DNA from: Solirubrobacter sp035555675
Lineage (GTDB): Bacteria > Actinomycetota > Thermoleophilia > Solirubrobacterales > Solirubrobacteraceae
Direction: 5' to 3'
Assembly (NCBI GenBank): GCA_035555675.1
Contig: DATMGH010000119.1
Span: 1 to 41,476, forward strand
Length of the DNA: 41,476 nucleotides
Below, piece by piece: positions 6,989 to 14,413 of the stretch. Numbering within the stretch: position 1 is the first letter of the stretch; each line of letters begins with the position of its first letter. The notes under the pieces were generated by a model. The model worked only from the letters and a program-made list of their open reading frames with translations. It made no database searches and was not told the origin of the DNA. The translations under genes and the position numbers were made by a program.

Positions 6989-8441
6989 TGCCGCGGGTCA
7001 GCGCGTTGGTCACGCGGGCGCTGTAGGGGAAGTAGTGGATCTCGCGCTTGGGAGCGAAGCGTGTCACCAGCAGCGCCTGCTGGCGCGTGTACTTGCGCAG
7101 GCCCGCCGGGCCGTGACGGACGCCCAGGCCCGAGTCCTTCCAGCCGCCCATCGGCAGCTCCAGCACCATGTAGTTGAGCGCCGCGTCGTTGACGCAGACC
7201 GCGCCGGCGTCGATCCGGCGCGCGAGCCGCTCGCCGCGCGCCAGGTCCTTCGTGAAGACCGCGGCCCCCAGGCCGTACGGCGAGTCGTTGGCCTGGCGGA
7301 TCGCCTCCTCGGCGTCGGCGACCTTCATCACCGGCAGCGTCGGGCCGAACGTCTCCTCCGTCATCGCCGTCATCGAGTGGTCGACGTCCGCGATCACGGT
7401 GGGCTCGTAGAAGCGACCGGCCCCCGCGCGTGGATGGCCGCCGGTCGTTACGCGTGCGCCTGCGTCCCGGGCCTGCTGCACGTGCTTTTCGACGATCTCC
7501 AGCTGCGGCGGGAACGTGACCGCGCCGACGTCGACGGACCCGGTGCCGTCGGGCGCGCCCTGGCGCAGCTTGGCGGCCTTCTCGGTGACCTTGGCCACGA
7601 AGTCGTCGTAGACCGGCGCTTCCACGTAGACGCGCTCGATCGAGATGCAGGTCTGCCCGCCGTTCTGCATCGAGTAGTAGACGGCCGCGTTGGCCGCGCG
7701 CTCGAGGTCCGCGTCCGCCAGCACGATCATCGGGTCCTTGCCGCCCAGCTCCAGCGACACGGGCGTGAGCGTCTTGGCCGCGCGCTCCATCACCTTGCGG
7801 CCCGTGCGCGTCGACCCGGTGAACATCACCATGTCGACCTCGTCGATCAGCTGCGCGCCGGTCTCACCGGTCCCGATCGCGGTCTGGAAGACGCCGTCGG
7901 GGAGGCCGCACTCGGTGAGCGCGCGCTCGAACAGCAGCGCGGTCAGCGGCGTCACCTCGGATGGCTTGACGATGACGGCGTTCCCCGCGGCGAGCGCTGG
8001 GATGGCGTCCCCGACCGAGTTGACCAGCGGGTAGTTCCACGGGCCGATCACGCCCACGACGCCGACCGGGCGGTAGCGCACCACCAGCTTGCGGCCGAGC
8101 ACGAACGGGTTGAGCGTCCGGACCCGCTCGTCCTTGAGCCACTTGGGGGCCTTGCGGGGCCAGAAGCCGAGCGCGTTGGCGCCGTAGGCGACCTCCACCA
8201 GCAGGGCGTCCTCGCGCGTCTTGCCCGTCTCGGCGCAGATCGTGTCCGCGACCTCGTCCGCGTGCTCGATCAGCCACTTCTGCGCGCGTTTGAGGATCCG
8301 CCCGCGGCCTTCGTAGCCGAGCGCCTCCCAGCCCGGCTGCGCTGAGCGGGCTCTGGCCACGACCGCCTGGACGTCGTCCGTCGTCGGAACCTCGCGGACG
8401 ATTTCGCCGGTGGCCGGGTTCTCGACGGCGATCGTGGCCAT
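6966..8441 (-). CDS. NAD(P)-dependent aldehyde dehydrogenase, GabD2-like
   Basis: The 491-residue enzyme oxidises an aldehyde to the acid. GPWNYP contributes to the cofactor pocket, FTGSTRTG is the Rossmann turn, VSLELGGKDP holds the general-base Glu and GGQTCISIERVYVEAP holds the catalytic Cys. Start ENPATGEIVREVPTTDDVQ and overall length match the family. The full-length style resembles the second type of succinic-semialdehyde dehydrogenase (GabD2) in actinobacteria, but the substrate is not certain; broad aliphatic aldehydes are possible. It is the third gene of a minus-strand cluster, 7 bases after the cyclophilin stop. Its end overlaps the sigma-factor gene by 23 bases. Confidence 0.9.
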   Translation of the reverse strand: MATIAVENPATGEIVREVPTTDDVQAVVARARSAQPGWEALGYEGRGRILKRAQKWLIEHADEVADTICAETGKTREDALLVEVAYGANALGFWPRKAPKWLKDERVRTLNPFVLGRKLVVRYRPVGVVGVIGPWNYPLVNSVGDAIPALAAGNAVIVKPSEVTPLTALLFERALTECGLPDGVFQTAIGTGETGAQLIDEVDMVMFTGSTRTGRKVMERAAKTLTPVSLELGGKDPMIVLADADLERAANAAVYYSMQNGGQTCISIERVYVEAPVYDDFVAKVTEKAAKLRQGAPDGTGSVDVGAVTFPPQLEIVEKHVQQARDAGARVTTGGHPRAGAGRFYEPTVIADVDHSMTAMTEETFGPTLPVMKVADAEEAIRQANDSPYGLGAAVFTKDLARGERLARRIDAGAVCVNDAALNYMVLELPMGGWKDSGLGVRHGPAGLRKYTRQQALLVTRFAPKREIHYFPYSARVTNALTRGIKLLWGR

Positions 8442-8448
8442 GGTCGCG

Positions 8449-8907
8449 TCAGTCCGTGATCGTGAGCTTCTCGATCTTGGCGTCTTCGCGGGGCTTGTCG
8501 CGGCCGTCGGTCGGCAGACCCTCGAGCTTGTCGACCACGTCCATGCCGGTCGTCACCTGGCCGAAGTTCGTGTGCTTGCCGTCCAGCCAGGGCGTCTCCT
8601 GGAGGGTGACGATGAAGAACTGCGAGCCGTTGGTGTTCGGGCCGGCGTTGGCCATCGCGAGTGAGCCGCGGACCAGCTTGTGGTCGTTGATCTCGTCCTC
8701 GAACGTGTAGCCGGGGCCGCCCGTGCCGGTGCCGTTCGGGCACCCGCCCTGGATCATGAAGTCCTTGATGATGCGGTGGAACGAGAGGCCGTCGTAGAAG
8801 CCCTTGGCGGCCAGGTCCTTGAAGTTCTGGACCGTCTTCGGGGCGTCGTCGTCGAACAGCTCGATGGTGATGTCACCGAGGTTGGTGGTCATCGTCGCCG
8901 TGGACAT
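8449..8907 (-). CDS. cyclophilin-type peptidyl-prolyl cis-trans isomerase
   Basis: The 152-residue cytoplasmic foldase catalyses proline isomerisation. The cyclophilin core is clear: FHRIIKDFMIQGG (catalytic Arg, Phe and Gln), LAMANAGPNTNGSQFFI and HTNFGQVTTGMDVVDK. The length matches single-domain bacterial PpiB. I chose the ATG at 8905-8907 (MSTATMTTNLGD) because AAGGGAGG at 8916-8923 sits 8 bases upstream; the ATG at 8911-8913 would leave only 2 bases. That ribosome binding site overlaps the stop codon of the DEAD helicase gene, so translation of the two may be coupled. The aldehyde dehydrogenase follows in the same direction. Confidence 0.95.
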   Translation of the reverse strand: MSTATMTTNLGDITIELFDDDAPKTVQNFKDLAAKGFYDGLSFHRIIKDFMIQGGCPNGTGTGGPGYTFEDEINDHKLVRGSLAMANAGPNTNGSQFFIVTLQETPWLDGKHTNFGQVTTGMDVVDKLEGLPTDGRDKPREDAKIEKLTITD

Positions 8908-8921
8908 CGGCATGGCCTCCC

Positions 8922-10349
8922 TTAGTTGCGAATGGGTTCGAGGGCCACGGGCTTGCCGTGGACCTCTTTCACGCGCTCGACGATCTGCTCCACGGCGCCG
9001 GCCGGGATCTCGACCAGCGCGAAGCGCTCGAGCACGCGGACGTTGCGGATCGCTTCGCCGTCGAGGCCGCCCGCGGTCATCGCGGCGATCAGGTCCGCGG
9101 CCTCGACGCCCTCGTGGCGGCCGGCGGTCGCGATCAGCTTCGTGTACGTGCCGTCGCCGTTGGTCGCGATCGTGATCGGGTCGTGCGGCTTGCGATGGCG
9201 GCGCGGGCGGGGCTCCGACGCGCGCTCGGGCGCGATCCGGGCGCCCTCGACCCACGGGGCGATCTTGGTCGACGCGTGGTTCTCGATCGCTTCCAGCTCG
9301 CGGCGCTGGCGCGGCTCCACGAACGTGATCGCGCGGCCGCTGCGGCCGACGCGGCCGGTGCGGCCGATCCGGTGCACGTAGACGTCCGGGGAGGTCGGGA
9401 CGTCGAAGTTGACGACGTGCGTGACCGTGGAGATGTCCAGGCCGCGGGCGGCGACGTCGGTGGCGACGAGGATCGGCACGCGGCCGCCCTTGAAGGAGAT
9501 CATCACGCCGTCGCGGGCGCCCTGGCTCATGTCGCCGTGCAGCGCCTTGACGTTCATGCCCTTGTCGCGCAGCGTGCGGAACAGCTGCTCGCAGCGGACC
9601 TTTGTGCGGGTGAAGACGATCGCCTGCTTGGGCCGCTCGGCCTGCAGGACGCGGACGAGCGCGTCGATCTTCTCCTGCGGCTTCGTCTCCAGGTAGAACT
9701 GCTCGACCGTGTCGATCGTCAGCGTCGCGGCCTTGACCTTGACCGTGATCGGGTCGTACAGGTGGCGCTCGGCGAGGCGGCGGATCTCGGTCGGCATCGT
9801 GGCGCTGAAGAGCGCGGTCTGGCGGCTGCCGGGCGCGAGGCCGAGGATCTTCTCGACGTCCTCCAGGAAGCCCAGGTCGAGCATCTCGTCGGCCTCGTCG
9901 AGCACGATGTAGCGCGTCGAGTGCAGGATCAGCGAGTGGCGGCTGATGAGGTCCAGCACGCGGCCGACGGTGCCGACGACGACCTGCCCGCCCTGGCGCA
10001 GCTGCGCCTGCTGACTGCGGATCGGCGCGCCGCCGAAGACCGCGACCGGGTCGATGCCCTTGCGGGCGCCGTACGCGCGCAGCGCCTGCGTCACCTGGAT
10101 GCACAGCTCGCGCGTCGGCGTGAGCACGAGCGCCTGCACCTCGTCCTCGGACGGGTCCACGAACTCCATCAACGGGAGCCCGAACGCGGCGGTCTTGCCG
10201 GTCCCGGTCTGCGCCTGGCCGATGACGTCGCGGCCCTGCAGGAGCGGCGGGATCGCCTGTTCCTGGATCGGGCTCGGCGACTCATAGCCGACGTCTTGAA
10301 GGGCCTGCAGGATCGGCTCGGACAGCCCAAGGTCGGCAAACGTGGTCAT
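8922..10349 (-). CDS. deaD: DEAD-box RNA helicase, DeaD/CsdA-like
   Basis: The 475-residue ATP-dependent RNA helicase carries all core motifs in order: PSPIQEQAIP (Q motif), QAQTGTGKTAA (Walker A), TPTREL, VVGTVGR, VLDEADEML (DEAD), LFSATMP, VFTRTKVRCEQL, ATDVAARGLDI and HRIGRTGR. After a basic linker the last 75 residues (ITIATNGDGTYTKLIATAG... to VHGKPVALEPIRN) fit the DbpA/CsdA-type RNA-binding domain, which favours DeaD over RhlE. A role in ribosome assembly, cold adaptation or mRNA decay is expected from the family. It heads a minus-strand cluster with a cyclophilin and an aldehyde dehydrogenase. A TAGCCT hexamer (10362-10367) lies 12 bases before the ATG. Confidence 0.93.
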   Translation of the reverse strand: MTTFADLGLSEPILQALQDVGYESPSPIQEQAIPPLLQGRDVIGQAQTGTGKTAAFGLPLMEFVDPSEDEVQALVLTPTRELCIQVTQALRAYGARKGIDPVAVFGGAPIRSQQAQLRQGGQVVVGTVGRVLDLISRHSLILHSTRYIVLDEADEMLDLGFLEDVEKILGLAPGSRQTALFSATMPTEIRRLAERHLYDPITVKVKAATLTIDTVEQFYLETKPQEKIDALVRVLQAERPKQAIVFTRTKVRCEQLFRTLRDKGMNVKALHGDMSQGARDGVMISFKGGRVPILVATDVAARGLDISTVTHVVNFDVPTSPDVYVHRIGRTGRVGRSGRAITFVEPRQRRELEAIENHASTKIAPWVEGARIAPERASEPRPRRHRKPHDPITIATNGDGTYTKLIATAGRHEGVEAADLIAAMTAGGLDGEAIRNVRVLERFALVEIPAGAVEQIVERVKEVHGKPVALEPIRN

Positions 10350-10361
10350 GTGCGCCTACGC

Positions 10362-10390
10362 AGGCTAGCGCTCAGGCGCGTCGCTACTCT
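10362..10390. promoter_or_regulatory. two back-to-back -10-like hexamers between deaD and the PfkB kinase
   Basis: On the minus strand TAGCCT (10362-10367) ends 12 bases before the helicase ATG. On the plus strand TACTCT (10385-10390) ends 8 bases before the kinase GTG at 10399. Unlike the other divergent junctions the two hexamers are separate rather than sharing a TA. Confidence 0.5.
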
Positions 10391-10398
10391 CTCGCGCC

Positions 10399-11334
10399 GT
10401 GTCCCTCACCGTTGTCGGTTCCATCGCTTTTGACGCTGTCGAGACCGAGGCCGGGAAGCGCGACCGGCTGCTCGGCGGCGCGGCCGTGCACTTCTCGCTC
10501 GCGTCGTCCTTTTTGACCGAGACCCGCGTGGTCGGGCCCGTGGGCGACGATTTCGGCGAGGCCGAGTACGCCGTGCTGCACGATCGCGGCGTCGTCACCG
10601 ACGACGTCGAGCACGTGCCGGGCGGCAAGACGTTCTTCTGGGCCGGCCGCTACGAGCGCGACGTGAACATCCGCCACACGCTGCAGACGGACCTCAACGT
10701 CTTCGAGCACTTCGAGCCGAAGCTCTCGGACGCGTCGCGCGCCGCCGAGACGCTGTTCCTCGCGAACATCCAGCCGGACCTGCAGCGCGCGGTGCGCGAG
10801 CAGTGCGACCAGGCCCGGTTCACGGCGCTGGACACGATGAACCTCTGGATCGACATCGCGCACGACTCGCTGGTCAAGACGATCGGGATGGTCGACTGCC
10901 TGATCGTCAACGACTCCGAGGTCAAGCAGCTCACCGACGAGCCGAACCTGGTCCGCGCCGCGCGCGCGGTGATGGAGCTCGGCCCGCGCGTGGTCGTGGT
11001 CAAGCAGGGCGAGTACGGCAGCGCGATGTACACGGGCGACGGCGCGTTCGGCCTGCCGTCCTACCCGACCGCCGACGTCATCGATCCGACCGGCGCGGGG
11101 GACACGTTCGCGGGCGGGTTCATGGGCTACGTCGCCGCCCACGCGGACGAGCCGATCACCGACGAGCTGCTGCGCCGCGCGATGGCGTACGGCACCGCGC
11201 TGGCCTCGTTCAACGTCGAGGCGTTCGGCACCGAGCGCATGCAGACGCTGACGTCCGCGGAAGTGCACGAGCGCGTCGCGGAGCTGCAGCGGGTCACGGT
11301 GTTCGATGCCACACCGGTTCCCCTGCGAATCTGA
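10399..11334 (+). CDS. PfkB-family carbohydrate/nucleoside kinase
   Basis: The 311-residue protein is a ribokinase-superfamily kinase. VVGSIAFDAVET and LLGGAAVHFSLASS form the substrate-binding N-terminus (the GG pair is diagnostic), and VIDPTGAGDTFAGGFMGY holds the anion hole and catalytic Asp. Between them, FLANIQPDLQ and DCLIVNDSEVKQL match the sugar-kinase core. The substrate is unclear: it could be a sugar, adenosine or inosine, and the sequence alone does not decide. The GTG start follows TACTCT by 8 bases with no Shine-Dalgarno sequence, which suggests a leaderless mRNA. It is divergent from deaD and upstream of a small membrane protein. Confidence 0.87.
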   Translation: MSLTVVGSIAFDAVETEAGKRDRLLGGAAVHFSLASSFLTETRVVGPVGDDFGEAEYAVLHDRGVVTDDVEHVPGGKTFFWAGRYERDVNIRHTLQTDLNVFEHFEPKLSDASRAAETLFLANIQPDLQRAVREQCDQARFTALDTMNLWIDIAHDSLVKTIGMVDCLIVNDSEVKQLTDEPNLVRAARAVMELGPRVVVVKQGEYGSAMYTGDGAFGLPSYPTADVIDPTGAGDTFAGGFMGYVAAHADEPITDELLRRAMAYGTALASFNVEAFGTERMQTLTSAEVHERVAELQRVTVFDATPVPLRI

Positions 11335-11345
11335 TCTCAGCGGCG

Positions 11346-11351
11346 TAGCAT
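11346..11351 (+). promoter_or_regulatory. -10-like TAGCAT before the small membrane protein
   Basis: TAGCAT is followed by exactly 7 bases and the GTG at 11359. There is no purine-rich ribosome binding site in those bases, so a leaderless transcript is likely. Confidence 0.5.
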
Positions 11352-11358
11352 TTCGCCC

Positions 11359-11631
11359 GTGGGCTGGGCGATGCTGTACCTCTTCCTGTTCCTGAAGCTG
11401 CCGCTTCTGGCGCTGTGCTGGCTGGTCTGGTGGGCGATCCACCAGACCGACGACCCGGCCACCGACGTCCCGGCCGACGGCGGCCCGAAGCTGCCGCGCC
11501 GCCCGCATCCCCGCCGGCCGCTCCCGCGGCCCCCGCGGCGCGGCGGCCCGACGTGCGGCGCGCGCCTGGCCCCGCCGCCGCGCATCCGGTCCGTGACCGC
11601 CGCCGGCCGCGCCCGCGAGCTGCATCAGTAG
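11359..11631 (+). CDS. small membrane protein with proline/arginine-rich tail
   Basis: The 90-residue product has one hydrophobic segment at about residues 3-27 (LYLFLFLKLPLLALCWLVWW). A tail with a charged linker HQTDDPATDVPADGG and a Pro/Arg-rich stretch (PRRPHPRRPLPRPPRRGG) follows. The tail is probably cytoplasmic and could bind nucleic acid or lipid head groups, but this is inference. I do not recognise a named family; similar TM-plus-PR-tail proteins are common as hypothetical proteins in actinobacteria. The GTG start follows TAGCAT by 7 bases. Its TAG stop is also the beginning of the TAGCCT hexamer that precedes dcd. Confidence 0.65.
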   Translation: MGWAMLYLFLFLKLPLLALCWLVWWAIHQTDDPATDVPADGGPKLPRRPHPRRPLPRPPRRGGPTCGARLAPPPRIRSVTAAGRARELHQ

Positions 11632-11634
11632 CCT
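11629..11634 (+). promoter_or_regulatory. -10-like TAGCCT built on a stop codon, upstream of dcd
   Basis: The TAG at 11629-11631 is the stop codon of the small membrane protein gene. With the next three bases it forms TAGCCT, followed by 8 bases and the dcd GTG at 11643. Confidence 0.5.
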
Positions 11635-11642
11635 TCCCGCCC

Positions 11643-12209
11643 GTGCCTGCCTCCGTGCTGTCGGACGGGACGATCCGCCGCCTCGTCGACGAGGGCCGGA
11701 TCGTCATCAAACCCTGGGACCCGGACCTCGTCCAGCCGGCCTCCGTGGACCTGCGCCTCGGCGACTCGTTCCGCGTGTTCTCCAACCACAAGATCCCGGC
11801 GATCGACCTGCGCGACGGCACGCCGCCCGGCCTGACCGAGGAGGTCAAGACGTCGCCGGTCGACGGCTTCGTCATCCACCCGGGCGAGTTCTGCCTCGGC
11901 CGCACCGAGGAATGGGTCGAGCTGCCCGGCGACGTCGTCGCCCGCATCGAGGGCAAGTCCAGCCTCGGCCGCCTGGGCCTGATCGTGCACGCCACCGCCG
12001 GCTTCATCGACCCGGGCTGGAAGGGCACGCTGACGCTCGAGCTCAACAACCTCACGCGCGTGCCGATCCGCCTCTATCCGGGGCAGCTGATCGCGCAGCT
12101 GTCGTTCATGGGGCTCGACCGTCCGGCGGAGCGCCCGTACGGGTCCAAGGAGCTCGGCTCGCACTACCAGGGGCAGGTCGCGGCGACCGAGAGCCGCTAC
12201 ATGCGGTAG
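11643..12209 (+). CDS. dcd: dCTP deaminase
   Basis: The 188-residue enzyme deaminates dCTP to dUTP (or directly to dUMP in the bifunctional type) for thymidylate synthesis. VLSDGTIRRL, VQPASVDLRLGDSFRVF, HPGEFCLGRTEEWVELP, ARIEGKSSLGRLGLIVHATAGFIDPGW and LYPGQLIAQLSFM are characteristic of the trimeric dUTPase-like fold. The Arg, Ser and Glu of the active site are in RIEGKSSLGR and the conserved segments around it. Two GTG starts are possible, 11643 and 11655; the second gives the usual V/M-L-S-D start, but the first sits at the preferred distance from TAGCCT. Monofunctional and bifunctional enzymes cannot be told apart by eye. Confidence 0.93.
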   Translation: MPASVLSDGTIRRLVDEGRIVIKPWDPDLVQPASVDLRLGDSFRVFSNHKIPAIDLRDGTPPGLTEEVKTSPVDGFVIHPGEFCLGRTEEWVELPGDVVARIEGKSSLGRLGLIVHATAGFIDPGWKGTLTLELNNLTRVPIRLYPGQLIAQLSFMGLDRPAERPYGSKELGSHYQGQVAATESRYMR

Positions 12210-12212
12210 CTT
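12207..12212 (+). promoter_or_regulatory. -10-like TAGCTT built on the dcd stop codon
   Basis: The dcd stop codon TAG (12207-12209) together with CTT forms TAGCTT, 10 bases before the ATG at 12223. The following bases are C- and G-rich with no ribosome binding site. Confidence 0.42.
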
Positions 12213-12222
12213 CCCGCGCGCC

Positions 12223-12447
12223 ATGTTCGCCCTGCTGCTGCTCGCCGCCGAAGAGGGCGCCGAGCCCTCCAAGACGCCGTTCTACATCTTCGCCGCCGCC
12301 CTGGTCGCGTTCGCGGTGATCCTGGCGGTGGTGGGCACCGCGCGCCACGAGACCTTCCCGCCGACGAAGGCGCTTCAGCGGGTCCTGATGCTGGTCGGCG
12401 CGGTGCTCGTCGCGGGCACCATGGTGACCGCGGTCGTCACGGCGTAG
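12223..12447 (+). CDS. small two-helix membrane protein, unknown function
   Basis: The 74-residue product has a short N-terminal hydrophobic stretch (FALLLLAAEEG), a membrane helix at about 20-40 (FYIFAAALVAFAVILAVVG), a polar loop with TARHETFPPTKALQR and a second helix at about 53-73 (VLMLVGAVLVAGTMVTAVVTA). It starts 13 bases after the dcd stop and ends 53 bases before gltA. I do not recognise the family. The conserved-looking loop between helices suggests a defined role, perhaps as an accessory subunit, but nothing in the neighbourhood names a partner. Confidence 0.65.
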   Translation: MFALLLLAAEEGAEPSKTPFYIFAAALVAFAVILAVVGTARHETFPPTKALQRVLMLVGAVLVAGTMVTAVVTA

Positions 12448-12500
12448 GCCACCCCGCCACAATGGGAGGGAGACTTGACCTCCCCCTCTAGAGGAGCCAA

Positions 12501-13829
12501 ATGGGAACCGAGGAACTGAGCGAGCACGGCGGCGGTCTGGCCACGGCGTCGGATTCACTGACGATCACGGACAACCGCACGGGCAAGACGTACGAGGTGC
12601 CGATCGAGGACGGCACCGTACGCGCGACCGCGCTGCGCAACATCAAGGTCTCCGACGAGGACTTCGGGGTCATGGCGTATGACCCCGCGTTCATGAACAC
12701 GGCGTCGTGCCGGTCGGCGATCACGTACCTCGACGGCGAGGCCGGCGTCCTGGAGTACCGCGGCTACCCGATCGAGCAGCTGGCCGAGCACTCGACCTAC
12801 CTCGAGGTCGCGTATCTGCTCGTGCACGGCGAGCTTCCGAATCAGAAACAGCTCGACGAGTGGACGCACCAGATCACGATCCACACGTTCGTCCACGAGA
12901 ACGTCAAGAGCTTCATCCAGGGCTTCCGCTACGACGCGCACCCGATGGGGATGCTGCTGGCGTCGGTCGGCGCGCTGTCGACCTTCTACCCGGACGCGAA
13001 CCAGATCAAGGACCCGGAGACCCGGTACCTGCAGATCATCCGGTTGATCGCGAAGATGCCGACGCTGGCGGCGTTCGCCTATCGGCACAACATGGGGCAG
13101 CCGTACGTCTATCCGGACAACGACCTGGCCTATCCGGGCAACTTCCTGTCGATGCTGTTCAAGATGACCGAGCTCAAGTACGAGCCGGATCCACGGCTCG
13201 AGCGGGCGCTGGACATCCTCTTCATCCTCCACGCCGACCACGAGCAGAACTGCTCGACGAACGCGGTGCGCGCGGTCGGCTCGTCGCAGGTCGACCCGTA
13301 CTCCGCGGTGGCGGCGGGCATCGCCGCGCTCTACGGCCCGCTGCACGGCGGCGCCAACGAGCAGGTGCTGCGGATGCTGCGCCGGATCGAGCGCAAGGAG
13401 AACGTCCCTGACTTCATCGCGGGCGTGAAGGAGGGCAAGGAGCGCCTGATGGGCTTCGGGCACCGGGTCTACAAGAACTACGACCCGCGCGCTCGGATCA
13501 TCAAGTCGGCCGCCGAGGACGTCTTCGAGGTCACGGGCACCAACCCGCTGCTGGACATCGCGCTCGAGCTCGAGAAGATCGCGCTCGAGGACGAGTACTT
13601 CGTCAAGCGCCGCCTGTACCCGAACGTCGACTTCTACAGCGGCCTGATCTACGAGGCGCTGCAGATGCCGGTCGGCATGTTCACGGTGCTGTTCGCGATT
13701 CCGCGTACCAGCGGCTGGATCTCCCAGTGGCTGGAGATGATCGACGACCCGGAGCAGAAGATCGCGCGCCCGCGCCAGATCTACACGGGCGAGCGCGGCC
13801 GGGACTACGTGCCGGTCGAGAAGCGGTAG
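12501..13829 (+). CDS. gltA: citrate synthase
   Basis: The 442-residue enzyme condenses acetyl-CoA and oxaloacetate in the TCA cycle. The catalytic residues are all visible: His in YGPLHGGANEQ, His in FGHRVYKNYDPRA and Asp in PNVDFYSGLIYEAL. The N-terminal SDSLTITDNRTGKTYEVPI domain is that of the type II, Gram-negative-like enzymes that are hexameric and often NADH-regulated in proteobacteria; regulation here is not known. An AGAGGAG ribosome binding site lies 6 bases before the ATG, inside the palindrome CCTCTAGAGG. This conventional start contrasts with the leaderless neighbours. The oxoglutarate dehydrogenase is elsewhere in the window and not linked. Confidence 0.97.
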   Translation: MGTEELSEHGGGLATASDSLTITDNRTGKTYEVPIEDGTVRATALRNIKVSDEDFGVMAYDPAFMNTASCRSAITYLDGEAGVLEYRGYPIEQLAEHSTYLEVAYLLVHGELPNQKQLDEWTHQITIHTFVHENVKSFIQGFRYDAHPMGMLLASVGALSTFYPDANQIKDPETRYLQIIRLIAKMPTLAAFAYRHNMGQPYVYPDNDLAYPGNFLSMLFKMTELKYEPDPRLERALDILFILHADHEQNCSTNAVRAVGSSQVDPYSAVAAGIAALYGPLHGGANEQVLRMLRRIERKENVPDFIAGVKEGKERLMGFGHRVYKNYDPRARIIKSAAEDVFEVTGTNPLLDIALELEKIALEDEYFVKRRLYPNVDFYSGLIYEALQMPVGMFTVLFAIPRTSGWISQWLEMIDDPEQKIARPRQIYTGERGRDYVPVEKR

Positions 13830-13860
13830 AGCCAGCCGTACTGACAGCGAGGGGCATGGG

Positions 13861-13873
13861 TTGCATGATGCAA
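13861..13873. promoter_or_regulatory. palindrome TTGCATGATGCAA at the acetyltransferase start
   Basis: TTGCAT-G-ATGCAA is a perfect inverted repeat with one central base, ending 4 bases before the ATG at 13878. It contains a -10-like CATGAT 8 bases from the ATG. In a GC-rich genome such an AT-containing palindrome stands out and fits a repressor operator overlapping the promoter; the regulator is unknown. Confidence 0.4.
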
Positions 13874-13877
13874 CGCC

Positions 13878-14366
13878 ATGCTCCTGTCGCTGTCCGACGG
13901 CACCGCGGTGCACGTCCGGCCGATCGCTCCGGAGGACAAGCCGCTGCTCGTCGCGGGGCTGCGGACCTGCAGCCCGCAGACGATCCACCGCCGCTTCCTC
14001 GCGCCCAAGACGCGCTTCAGCGCCGCTGAGCTGCGCTACCTGACCGAGGTCGACGGCCACGACCACATCGCCTACGTCGCCCTGCACGACGGCGCGCTGG
14101 TCGCGGTCGCGCGGCTGGTCAAGACCGGACCCGACTTCGCGGACGTCGCGATCGTGGTCTGCGACGCCTGGCAGGGGCGCGGGCTCGGGCAGCAGCTCAC
14201 GGCGCTGCTCGCCCGGCGCGGCGCGCAGGAGGGCGTGCGGTGGATCGGCGCCACGATGCTGGTCGACAACCGGCCCGCGCTGCGGGTCATGCGCGGGCTC
14301 GGCGACTTCGTGCGCGACCACACGTCGCACGGCGTGCGCGAGGTCGTCGCACTTCTGGCCGCCTGA
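13878..14366 (+). CDS. GNAT-family N-acetyltransferase
   Basis: The 162-residue protein has the Gcn5-related fold: LSDGTAVHVRPIAPEDKPLL at the start, the beta-strand ADVAIVVCDAWQGRGLGQQL with the acetyl-CoA pyrophosphate loop (Q-G-R-G-L-G), and VDNRPALRVMRGLG, where the Asn packs on the cofactor. Similar single domains occur as free enzymes and as the C-terminal part of acyl-CoA synthetase-like protein acetyltransferases. The acceptor (protein, small amine or antibiotic) is unknown. The gene follows citrate synthase by 48 bases, a gap with a perfect palindrome just before the start. The next gene begins 20-47 bases downstream. Confidence 0.85.
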   Translation: MLLSLSDGTAVHVRPIAPEDKPLLVAGLRTCSPQTIHRRFLAPKTRFSAAELRYLTEVDGHDHIAYVALHDGALVAVARLVKTGPDFADVAIVVCDAWQGRGLGQQLTALLARRGAQEGVRWIGATMLVDNRPALRVMRGLGDFVRDHTSHGVREVVALLAA

Positions 14367-14413
14367 CCGGCGCGTTCCTCAAGCGCGTGTCGGGCCCCGT
14401 CGATCAACGGGGA

